A stretch of 64,000 bases of DNA, from contig CAYFJU010000001.1 in the NCBI GenBank assembly GCA_964343505.1, positions 70,921-134,920 of the forward strand. The letters are read 5' to 3'. The stretch is from TCS55 sp964343505. Its GTDB lineage: Bacteria; Fidelibacterota; Marinisomatia; Marinisomatales; TCS55. The position numbers and the translations under genes were made by a program. Under the pieces are notes generated by a model. It ran no database searches. It was not told where the DNA came from and saw only the letters and a program-made list of their open reading frames with translations. Within the stretch, counting starts at the first letter, position 1. The number at the start of each line of letters is the position of its first letter. Below, in pieces: positions 7,023 to 15,176 of the stretch.

Positions 7023-8891
7023 ATGATTCGTCTTGAAAGCCTGTCCAAATCCTACCCGGACGGCGAACTTTTTTCCAACGTTAATATCCTTTTAAAGCGT
7101 GGTATGTGCGCAGGACTCGTGGGGCCAAACGGTTCTGGAAAGACCACCCTGCTCCGCATCATGCTGGGCAAAGAAACGCCAGATTCCGGGAGTGTCCAGA
7201 AAGATAAAGCGATCACAATTGGTTATTTAGCCCAAGACATTGTGGCTGGATCTGACTGTTCCATTTTGGAAGAAGTGCTTGCGGCTTATCCGGAAGTGCG
7301 TGAATTGGAAGGGAAAATTTTGGCTTTGTCCAATGCGATCGCGGACGACCCTGAAAATATGGAATTGGTGAATAATCTTGGGGAAGCGCAAAACCGATTC
7401 GATGCATTGGGCGGCTGGACTCTGGAAGAGAAAGCGAAAAAGATCCTAAGCGGGCTTGGATTTACAGATGACAAATTCACAGAGCCCATGGATGTATTTT
7501 CCGGCGGATGGCGGATGCGTGTGGCGCTGGCATCCATCTTACTTCAAGAGCCGGACATTTTATTTTTAGATGAGCCCACCAACCATTTGGATTTGGAAGC
7601 CACTATTTGGCTGGAATCCTTTTTAGGAGATTGGAAGGGCGGCATGGTGATGATTAGCCATGACCGTGCTTTTTTGGATCGGTCCGTCAATCACATTTTA
7701 GAAATTGATTTGAAAAAAGTAACGCTCTATCACGGGAATTATTCCAAGTATCGAGAAGACAAAGCATTGCGGATGGAACAGCATCAAAATGCCTATCGAA
7801 ATCAACAAAAGCAAATCAAGGATACAGAGCGATTCATAGAGCGGTTTCGTTATAAAAATACAAAGGCGACCCAAGTCCAAAGTCGCGTTAAAATGCTGGA
7901 AAAAATGGAAAAGATCGAAGCGCCGACGGAAGATAATCAATCCGTTAATTTGGTGCTTCCCCAGCCGACCCGACCCCCGTTGAATGTGGCATCCTGTCGA
8001 AATGTGACAAAACATTATGGCGAAATTGAAGTGTTCAACGATATGGAATTGGTGGTGGAGCGGGGACAAAAAATTGGTCTTGTGGGCTACAACGGTGCTG
8101 GGAAATCCACTCTACTCAAAATGCTGGCCGGGGTGGAAGATGTGACATCCGGCGCAGTGCGGATCGGCAGCAATGTGGACAGGGCCTATTATGCTCAGCA
8201 TCAATTGGAAACATTGGACCCAAATGATACTGTTTTTGAATCCATCCAAAAAGTGAGTCCCGGCTGGAGTGAAACAGAGATGCGGACCTATTTGGGAAGT
8301 TTCATGTTCACTGGGGATGAAATTGAAAAATATATCAAGGTGTTGTCTGGTGGAGAAAAGGCCAGAGTGGCCATGGCGCGGATGCTGGTGGAGCCGTCCC
8401 ATTTACTTTTATTGGACGAACCCACAAACCATTTAGACATGGTGACACGAAATGTGGTTGAAGCGGCATTGACGCAATTCACCGGCTCCATCGTTTGTAT
8501 TTCTCACGACCGGCATTTTTTAAACAATGTCATAAATCTGACCTGCGAGGTGGGCGGCGGCGGCATTAAGCTTTACGAGGGGAATTATGATTATTACGAA
8601 TGGAAAAAATCGGCAGAAACAACCCCACCCGCATCAGTCCCTAAAGCAAAAAAGACATCGCAAAATAAACTGGATTACCAGGAACATAAAAAGGCCCGCA
8701 ATCGGTTAGCCTGGATTGAAAAACGGTTTAAGGCCATTGAAAATGAATTGGACTCCGAACGTGCTGTTACTCAGGACCCCAACCATGCAGACGATTATGA
8801 AATGCTTCAAAAAGCCATGGAAACCATGAATGCTTTAGAGAATGAATATTTGGAACTGATGGAAGAGCAAGAGATATTGTTAGTGGAGTAG
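7023..8891 (+). CDS. ABC-F family ATPase (ribosome-associated type)
   Basis: A 622-residue soluble protein with two ABC cassettes and no membrane segments. Cassette 1 has GPNGSGKTTLL, FSGGWRMRVALA and LFLDEPTNHLD; cassette 2 has GYNGAGKSTLL, LSGGEKARVAMA and LLLDEPTNHLD. The linker (about residues 235-310) is rich in Arg, Lys and Gln, like the P-site tRNA interaction motif. A charged C-terminal coiled coil (about 540-620) resembles the Uup/YdiF type. ABC-F proteins act on stalled ribosomes or in ribosome maturation; the exact subfamily is not assigned. Confidence 0.9.
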   Translation: MIRLESLSKSYPDGELFSNVNILLKRGMCAGLVGPNGSGKTTLLRIMLGKETPDSGSVQKDKAITIGYLAQDIVAGSDCSILEEVLAAYPEVRELEGKILALSNAIADDPENMELVNNLGEAQNRFDALGGWTLEEKAKKILSGLGFTDDKFTEPMDVFSGGWRMRVALASILLQEPDILFLDEPTNHLDLEATIWLESFLGDWKGGMVMISHDRAFLDRSVNHILEIDLKKVTLYHGNYSKYREDKALRMEQHQNAYRNQQKQIKDTERFIERFRYKNTKATQVQSRVKMLEKMEKIEAPTEDNQSVNLVLPQPTRPPLNVASCRNVTKHYGEIEVFNDMELVVERGQKIGLVGYNGAGKSTLLKMLAGVEDVTSGAVRIGSNVDRAYYAQHQLETLDPNDTVFESIQKVSPGWSETEMRTYLGSFMFTGDEIEKYIKVLSGGEKARVAMARMLVEPSHLLLLDEPTNHLDMVTRNVVEAALTQFTGSIVCISHDRHFLNNVINLTCEVGGGGIKLYEGNYDYYEWKKSAETTPPASVPKAKKTSQNKLDYQEHKKARNRLAWIEKRFKAIENELDSERAVTQDPNHADDYEMLQKAMETMNALENEYLELMEEQEILLVE

Positions 8892-8972
8892 TGGAATATT
8901 GGATTGGTGGTTGTAAGGATTATAAGTAAGAAAACCCCCAATCTATTTAAATTGGATTAATATCCATCTCCG

Positions 8973-9344
8973 TTAAGTGAATTCATACCCCGATTGAGAA
9001 AGTACGGATTTCGCCAATCCCAATTGATCTGACTTAATTAAAATATAATCGGTGTCATAAGTAGAAATGGAGAAAATACTAATCTCTTCTTTGGCCAATA
9101 CATTAGAAATTTTTGCTAGAATTCCTGTGAGTGAAAAATCAAGTGGCCCCACAATTTTTATACAAGACCAGCCCTTTTCAGTTTTCTCTGATTGAAGGGC
9201 AATGGATGAATCACATACAATGGATAATTCGTCATCTGTTTTTGTGATAGAATAAAATGAACCTTTCAATAATTCTTTCGAAACATTTTCATTTGTGTCC
9301 AATCGATGAATTGAGAAGGATTCTTTTAATATTTCAAGTTTCAT
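8973..9344 (-). CDS. ACT-domain protein (CASTOR/aspartokinase-like)
   Basis: A 123-residue protein starting at the ATG 2 bases after the upstream stop; a longer frame from 9374 would overlap that gene. The C-terminal half has the pattern GPLDFSLTGILAKISNVLAKEEISIFSISTYDTDYILIKSD, which matches the ACT fold of small-ligand sensors related to CASTOR and the aspartokinase regulatory domain. No catalytic domain is attached. The ligand is unknown, probably an amino acid. It is co-transcribed with the DUF3050-like gene. Confidence 0.65.
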   Translation of the reverse strand: MKLEILKESFSIHRLDTNENVSKELLKGSFYSITKTDDELSIVCDSSIALQSEKTEKGWSCIKIVGPLDFSLTGILAKISNVLAKEEISIFSISTYDTDYILIKSDQLGLAKSVLSQSGYEFT

Positions 9345-9346
9345 AT

Positions 9347-10120
9347 TTATATGTTTTGAATAATCCCATCCCAAAATTGAATCCTTGCCCGCATGGCGGT
9401 TCGTGCCGCTTCCGTCGCTTCACTCCATTTTTGTTCATCATTACCACAAAGTTCTTTTACCATTTTTAACGCGGCTGGTGTGTGTTCATCTTCATCCAAT
9501 CCAATATGACGATCTAAGTAATAGATGAATGGTTTGAGTTTCCCTTTCAGGGATCGGTCCATTTCTTTAATGATGGCTCGGAACATATCAGGAATCACTT
9601 CTTCCCGTCCAAAGGTAAACATGGCCGCTACCACATGGGCAGGTACGCTGTCCAAGATGCGAAATGTTTCATTCACAAAATCGGACGCAGGGTTTGGTGC
9701 TCCGCTTGTTTGCAATGCATCAGTGACAGAACTGGTTTTCAACTCTGATAAAAACCGATTAATCGAATCGGTATCGGCGCCGGCTTGTTTCATGGCATGA
9801 CAGTACATTTCAAAATGGCTCACATGTTGGCCGTAGCGATCCACGTCCGATTCTTCTTCCATGACGATTTCATTTACCAATCTGGCCGGAGTGCCTTTCC
9901 CGGCGGGGATCCAGGGCACAGTAGTGCAGGTGAGTTGAGATTGGAGCGATTTTAAAATGGACATGAAATCCCACACCGCAAACACATGGTTCTCCATAAA
10001 AATGTGGAGATGGTCTATGGTTTTGATCCTGCGATAGATGGAATGATTCTGGAGTTGATCCCGTTCTTTTTGGGTGGCATCCAGAATTTTCAGGATGTCA
10101 TTTTTTAAAAACCAGAACAT
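9347..10120 (-). CDS. DUF3050-like protein, haem-oxygenase-like helical fold
   Basis: A 257-residue protein matching, from memory, the DUF3050 family: FMENHVFAVWDFMSILKSLQ, then NEIVMEEESD, SHFEMYCHAM, and YYLDRHIGLDEDEH near the C-terminus. Regularly spaced Glu/His pairs in predicted helices (ENH, EEE, SHFE, RHIGLDEDEH) are the sort of ligands used by haem-oxygenase-like diiron enzymes; that function is an inference. There is no signal peptide, so it is cytosolic. It lies 3 bases after the M64 peptidase gene's downstream end and 2 bases before the ACT gene, on the same strand. Confidence 0.7.
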   Translation of the reverse strand: MFWFLKNDILKILDATQKERDQLQNHSIYRRIKTIDHLHIFMENHVFAVWDFMSILKSLQSQLTCTTVPWIPAGKGTPARLVNEIVMEEESDVDRYGQHVSHFEMYCHAMKQAGADTDSINRFLSELKTSSVTDALQTSGAPNPASDFVNETFRILDSVPAHVVAAMFTFGREEVIPDMFRAIIKEMDRSLKGKLKPFIYYLDRHIGLDEDEHTPAALKMVKELCGNDEQKWSEATEAARTAMRARIQFWDGIIQNI

Positions 10121-10123
10121 GGT

Positions 10124-11554
10124 TTATTTGAGCAAAATTCCCCTTTGGATTTTTATCCCCCTTGGTGTTTCCAACTTAAAGAAATAAATGCCGCTGGGGT
10201 GACCATTTCCTTCCCACCGTATGGAATGGTTGCCACTTTTAACGGTACCACTGATGATTGTATCTACGATTCGGCCGTTGATATCCATCACCGATAAAGT
10301 GACAGGCATGGCCGATGGTAGATCAAAAGATAATTGTGTGGCCGGATTAAATGGATTTGGATAAGTGGGATGCAGTTCAATTTGTTTCGGAACAGATACA
10401 TTATTTTTTACACTCAAGGATGGCCCAACATTCAAATTCCAAACAACTTCAGCACTGCGTTTATTTTCAGGATCGGTTCTTACCATCGCGGTTGAATCAA
10501 CGGCCTTCACGGTGAGAGAATGTTGTCCGGTGGATAGTGCTGCGCCATTCAACGTGTAATTACCGGCATTTTTCGCAACCAAGGTTGAATCCAAAAACCA
10601 ATTTAAATTAATCGTATTTGGGGATATTTCCCTGGCGTCCACTTCAAACAACCCTTGGTAAGTTTGAGAAATTTGCAAGGACTCCGCCTGTGGATAGTGG
10701 TAATTGTAGGGGGGTACAAGGTCGTAAATCGTCAGGATGGTTTGTTCCTTGCATACTTCACAAAAAGGATACCCCAGTGATTTCATCATGCAATTCAGTT
10801 TTGGGCGGTACCAATCATAGGCTTCGTACACCGCCCCCTCAAACAAACCGACGACGTTGGCATAATCACTTGTTTCAGGTGTGGGAATCGGTGTGCTGTC
10901 CTTGATCCAATTATTCCACTTGATATCTTCCCGGTTTGTTTCGGCCGTGGCATTGGGCGCCTCATGTCCTCCGCTGCCATAATCATACTCATCAGCCAGT
11001 CCTGCGAATGAATGCCCCGCTTCGTGGATGGCAATCTGTGGCGCCGAAGAATGGGTTGAAAATACGGCCCACGTTCCCCCGGAGCCGCCGTACATGGAAT
11101 GGTTTACAATGACAAAACCGATGTCCCATTGGGGAACCGTATTGCGCAAAACACTGCGGGCTTTGCCCGAACTCTGGATCACCAGGAGACGGTGAATATT
11201 CCCCGCATCAAAAGTACTGTTAAAATAGGTGTCAGCTTCAAACACCTCCGAACCGGATGGGCAATCACTGGCCGTTTTGGGGTGATCCGTACCTGATTGC
11301 TTAGACTCGACTTCTACACCATACACATTGAAGTATGATTTGTATTCTTTATACGGAGAAATATTAAATAGGGCATTGGTGGCAGCGGCTACATCCGAAT
11401 GAAATTTCTCCTTCTCTGATTTTCGATATCCCTCCGCCAGAAAGACCACATTAATCTGGTTATCACGGGGGCCCAATTCTTGAAAAGTGTGAACAGGAAA
11501 ACTTTGTGCCACTGCCATCCCAGCCAATATCAGGGTGATAGCGAAAAATCGCAT
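10124..11554 (-). CDS. Secreted M64-family metallopeptidase with C-terminal sorting domain
   Basis: A 476-residue precursor: signal peptide (residues 1-16, cleaved after AVA), a peptidase domain, an Ig-like segment and a C-terminal domain. The zinc motif is HEAGHSFAGLADEY at 177-190 (HExxH plus the downstream Asp of the M64 IgA-peptidase family). The last 80 residues begin YPNPFNPATQLSFDLP and include VMDINGRIV and GNHSIRWEG, the FlgD-like/type IX sorting pattern. The protein should be exported and surface-attached or released. It is followed by DUF3050 and preceded by a small secreted protein that may belong to the same unit. Confidence 0.85.
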   Translation of the reverse strand: MRFFAITLILAGMAVAQSFPVHTFQELGPRDNQINVVFLAEGYRKSEKEKFHSDVAAATNALFNISPYKEYKSYFNVYGVEVESKQSGTDHPKTASDCPSGSEVFEADTYFNSTFDAGNIHRLLVIQSSGKARSVLRNTVPQWDIGFVIVNHSMYGGSGGTWAVFSTHSSAPQIAIHEAGHSFAGLADEYDYGSGGHEAPNATAETNREDIKWNNWIKDSTPIPTPETSDYANVVGLFEGAVYEAYDWYRPKLNCMMKSLGYPFCEVCKEQTILTIYDLVPPYNYHYPQAESLQISQTYQGLFEVDAREISPNTINLNWFLDSTLVAKNAGNYTLNGAALSTGQHSLTVKAVDSTAMVRTDPENKRSAEVVWNLNVGPSLSVKNNVSVPKQIELHPTYPNPFNPATQLSFDLPSAMPVTLSVMDINGRIVDTIISGTVKSGNHSIRWEGNGHPSGIYFFKLETPRGIKIQRGILLK

Positions 11555-11556
11555 GA

Positions 11557-12024
11557 TTATTCAGGCCTCAGAGAAAAGGAAATTTCTTCAATGAGTGTTA
11601 GAGCGGCCTGGCCCAAAAGGGGTGCGTCTTTTTGGATCCTTCCACGGGTATTCGGGCTTACCGTGAAAAAACTGATTTTATCCGCTTGAAACTCCGCAGG
11701 GATTCGGATGGTAAATTCAGCGGATTTTAAATTCGATTCCTGGCGGTGGAGATTCCCGTTTTCATCCGCATGTTCTACATGGACACGCCGTGGATGGGGC
11801 AGGGACGACCAGTATACCTGTTGTCCATTTTTAGTGAACTCAAAGTAAATGGTTTGTTCTGATAAATATGAACGCCGGTGCTCTTTTACCTTTACCTTAA
11901 CCTTCTCAGAATTCTGAAGGGCAATCCCTTCCTCATCCCAAATGAAGTCCAGGAAATAAGTGGATTGGGCTGAAAGGGGGAATACTAAGAGACAGAATAA
12001 AAGCGCTGGTTTAACTATTTTCAT
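11557..12024 (-). CDS. Small secreted protein next to the M64 peptidase
   Basis: A 155-residue unrecognised protein with a clear signal peptide (KIVKPALLFCLLVFPLSAQS). The mature part is polar and beta-rich. I chose the ATG at 12024 because it leaves a standard signal peptide; an ATG at 12033 adds three residues. Either start lies inside the last codons of gcvP. It ends 2 bases before the M64 peptidase gene, which suggests the two act together outside the cytoplasm. No enzyme motif is visible. Confidence 0.7.
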   Translation of the reverse strand: MKIVKPALLFCLLVFPLSAQSTYFLDFIWDEEGIALQNSEKVKVKVKEHRRSYLSEQTIYFEFTKNGQQVYWSSLPHPRRVHVEHADENGNLHRQESNLKSAEFTIRIPAEFQADKISFFTVSPNTRGRIQKDAPLLGQAALTLIEEISFSLRPE

Positions 12025-14842
12025 ATTCCTCAATGGGTGGGCATGTGCAGATCAGGTTCCGATCTCCATAGGCATTATCAACCCGTCCAACGGATGGCCA
12101 ATATTTATGTTCCTTGAGCCATGTTACAGGAAAGGCGGCTTGTTCCCGCGAATAGGGATGATTCCAATCGTTTCCGGTAACATGAAATGCTGTATGAGGT
12201 GCATTTATTAATGGGTTATCCTTCGTATCGGATTTTCCTTTGGCCACGTCCATAATTTCATTTTTGATTGAAATCATGGCATCGCAGAAGCGGTCCAGTT
12301 CCGCTTTGGATTCGCTTTCGGTCGGTTCAACCATCAACGTGCCGGGGACCGGGAAGGACATGGTGGGCGCATGGAATCCATAGTCAATCAGGCGTTTGGC
12401 TACATCTTCATCCGTAATTCCCGCTTCTTTCTTGAGGGGACGCAGATCCATGATGAATTCATGGGCCACATACCCATTTTTTCCGCGATAAAGAACAGCA
12501 TAATGGTCCGCTAACCGATGCGCCATATAATTGGCGTTCAGGATCGCTGTTTGGGTTGAGGCGGTAAGTCCCTCATCGCCGAGCATGGCAATGTAGGCCC
12601 AGGAAATAGGCAAGACCCCCGCGCTGCCCATGGGCGCCGCAGAAACAGCATGGATGGCCTTTTCATCATTTTCAAGCATGGAATGCCCCGGAAGAAAGGG
12701 AACTAAATGTTCAGCCACACAAATGGGACCCATCCCGGGACCGCCGCCGCCATGGGGAATAGCAAAGGATTTATGGAGGTTGATATGGCAGACATCGGCG
12801 CCGAATTCGCCCAATCGTGCCAGGCCCACCATGGCATTCAGGTTAGCCCCGTCCAGATAAACTTGTCCACCATGCTGGTGGACAATATCACAAATTTCAC
12901 GGATAGCTTCTTCAAATACACCGTGGGTGGAGGGGTAAGTCACCATAATAGCCGCCAGAGTATCGCTATGCTGTTCCGCTTTGGTTTTTAAATCTTCAAC
13001 ATCGATATTTCCATTTTCATCACATTTAACAACCACCACATCCATTCCGCACATCACAGCGCTGGCAGGATTGGTGCCGTGGGCCGAAGCCGGTATCAGG
13101 CAAACGTTGCGCTGACGATCACCCCGGTCCAAATGATAAGCGCGGATGACCAGCAGTCCGGCAAATTCCCCTTGGGCGCCGGAATTGGGTTGCAGGGAAC
13201 ATCCTTGCAAACCAGTAATATCCATCAGCCAGTTGGACAGTGTTGCACCCAATTCTTCATACCCTTTGGCCTGCTCTGCCGGTGCGAAGGGGTGTAGATA
13301 GGCAAACTCCGGCCAAGTGATGGGCATCATTTCAGCCGCCGCATTGAGCTTCATGGTGCAGGATCCTAATGAAATCATACTGGTATTCAAGGTTAAATCC
13401 TTAGTCTCCAAACGGTGAAGATAGCGCATCATTTCCGTTTCGGTATGATAGGCCTTGAATACCTCATGAGTAAGGAATTCGCTTGAACGGTCGATGTTTA
13501 AGTCAAACCCATTAGAACGATCTGCTGCTTCGGCGCCGAAAACAGAAAGAATATCACGTAAATCACCGGGAGAAACAGTTTCGTCTAAGGAAATCCCCAC
13601 ATCACCATTTTCGAAATAGCGGAAATTCAGATTGTGCGATTCCGCCTGGATTCGGAGATCATCAACTGAAATATTATTTAAGCGAATTCGGATTGTATCA
13701 AAAAATTGATCATGAACGATGGTATAACCACCGGCCGAAAGGGCTGAGGCCAGATCTTTTGTTTTACGATGGACCCGATTGGCAATGGCCCGGATGCCTT
13801 CTGATCCATGGTAAACCGCATACATGCCTGCCATAACAGCCAATAGCACTTGGGCCGTACAAATATTGGAAGTAGCACGGTCCCGGCGTATATGTTGTTC
13901 ACGGGTCTGGAGTGCCATGCGCAGGGCCCGATTTCCATGACTGTCCACCGATACGCCAATAATCCGTCCGGGCATTTTACGTTTGAATTCCTCCTTCGCC
14001 GTAATGAAGGCGGCGTGTGGACCACCAAATCCCATGGGAACGCCAAACCGTTGAGAACTGCCAATAGCTACGTCAGCTCCGATTTCACGGGGTGAAGGCA
14101 GGAGCGCCAAACTCAGTAAATCAGTTGCAACTGCCACAAGGGCCCCTTTGTCATGCGCTTTCTGGCAAAGATCCGAATAATCGGAGATTTTACCATCGGT
14201 GGCGGGGTATTGAATCAAGGCACCAAAGACTTTGTCGCTGAATTCGAAATCGTCAGTGGATTGGATCGTCAGTTCAATCCCGATTGGATTTGCTCGTGTT
14301 TTTAACACATCAATGGTTTGGGGATGGCAATCATCCGCCACTAAAAAGCGCGTTCTTTTCCGGCTGGACCGGTAAAGCATAACCACAGCTTCCGCCGCCG
14401 CGGTGGCTTCATCCAGCAAGGAGGCATTGGCAATATCCAAGCCGGTCATGTCGGTAACCATCGTTTGGAAATTCAGCAACGCTTCTAAACGGCCCTGTGA
14501 AATTTCTGCTTGGTAGGGCGTATAAGCGGTATACCAACCGGAATTTTCTAATATATTGCGCTGGATGACGGGCGGTGTGATTGTGCCGTAATACCCCATG
14601 CCGATGTAGGAACGAGCCACTTTGTTTTTTGAGGCGATCCCTTTTATCGTTTTCAGTAGGGCAAACTCATTCAGCCCTGATCCCATATTAAGGGTGGAAT
14701 TCGTCCGGATCGATTCGGGCAGTGTTTTTTCAATGAGTTGATCAATGGAGTGAAAGCCCAATTGGGCCAGCATTTGGGTTTGATCTTCGACGCTTGGGCC
14801 GATATGTCTTCTGGAGAAGTCTTGGGTAATGTCCTTAGTCAT
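12011..14842 (-). CDS. gcvP: Glycine dehydrogenase (decarboxylating), P-protein
   Basis: A 943-residue single-chain P-protein of the glycine cleavage system; it decarboxylates glycine on PLP and passes the aminomethyl group to lipoyl-GcvH. The start FSRRHIGPS is typical, and the PLP lysine is in CHINLHKSFAIPHGGGGPG in the C-terminal half, followed by FLPGHSM. Both halves are fused, unlike the two-subunit GcvPA/GcvPB form. GcvH and a canonical GcvT are not beside it; a GcvT-like protein lies 40 kb away (54741-55970). No glycine riboswitch is visible upstream. Confidence 0.96.
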   Translation of the reverse strand: MTKDITQDFSRRHIGPSVEDQTQMLAQLGFHSIDQLIEKTLPESIRTNSTLNMGSGLNEFALLKTIKGIASKNKVARSYIGMGYYGTITPPVIQRNILENSGWYTAYTPYQAEISQGRLEALLNFQTMVTDMTGLDIANASLLDEATAAAEAVVMLYRSSRKRTRFLVADDCHPQTIDVLKTRANPIGIELTIQSTDDFEFSDKVFGALIQYPATDGKISDYSDLCQKAHDKGALVAVATDLLSLALLPSPREIGADVAIGSSQRFGVPMGFGGPHAAFITAKEEFKRKMPGRIIGVSVDSHGNRALRMALQTREQHIRRDRATSNICTAQVLLAVMAGMYAVYHGSEGIRAIANRVHRKTKDLASALSAGGYTIVHDQFFDTIRIRLNNISVDDLRIQAESHNLNFRYFENGDVGISLDETVSPGDLRDILSVFGAEAADRSNGFDLNIDRSSEFLTHEVFKAYHTETEMMRYLHRLETKDLTLNTSMISLGSCTMKLNAAAEMMPITWPEFAYLHPFAPAEQAKGYEELGATLSNWLMDITGLQGCSLQPNSGAQGEFAGLLVIRAYHLDRGDRQRNVCLIPASAHGTNPASAVMCGMDVVVVKCDENGNIDVEDLKTKAEQHSDTLAAIMVTYPSTHGVFEEAIREICDIVHQHGGQVYLDGANLNAMVGLARLGEFGADVCHINLHKSFAIPHGGGGPGMGPICVAEHLVPFLPGHSMLENDEKAIHAVSAAPMGSAGVLPISWAYIAMLGDEGLTASTQTAILNANYMAHRLADHYAVLYRGKNGYVAHEFIMDLRPLKKEAGITDEDVAKRLIDYGFHAPTMSFPVPGTLMVEPTESESKAELDRFCDAMISIKNEIMDVAKGKSDTKDNPLINAPHTAFHVTGNDWNHPYSREQAAFPVTWLKEHKYWPSVGRVDNAYGDRNLICTCPPIEEYENS

Positions 14843-15176
14843 GGAAAATTTTTTCTAGCGAACGAATGTTTTAAATGAATGGGTTAAAAATAGGCTCTGA
14901 ATTTAGTTCTGGCCGACGCTTTTTCCCCTAATTTATTAACCAAAAATGACCTTTATAATTTGAGACAAATGGGATAAGGAAAATGAAAGAATTTTATTTT
15001 AGAAGGTAAAATTTCCTGTATTTTGTACAACAATAATTAGATTGACATTGGGTCAATGTATTGGCAATTTCTCTAACCTTTAACACTGTTACAATGTGAT
15101 AAGATAGCATCGCTCGCCTGTTGGGGGGGAGAGCATCACCCATCAGGGAGTTAACCTTAAATAAGGAGGGCACAGA
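14843..15176. promoter_or_regulatory. 334-bp divergent intergenic region between gcvP and the TonB receptor
   Basis: No gene is visible here. AT-rich sequence contains TTGTACAA (15023-15030) and two nested palindromes at 15041-15059: ATTGAC-ATTGG-GTCAAT and ACATTG-GGT-CAATGT, which look like a regulator site. A TTGACA hexamer lies within. The leader of the TonB gene can fold into an imperfect hairpin at 15118-15146 (CTGTTGGG with CCCATCAG) just before a strong AAGGAGG. The promoter was not pinned down. Confidence 0.45.

Noticed and set aside
14843..14960. Glycine riboswitch upstream of gcvP
   Set aside because: None of the conserved glycine aptamer core sequences could be found on the minus strand.
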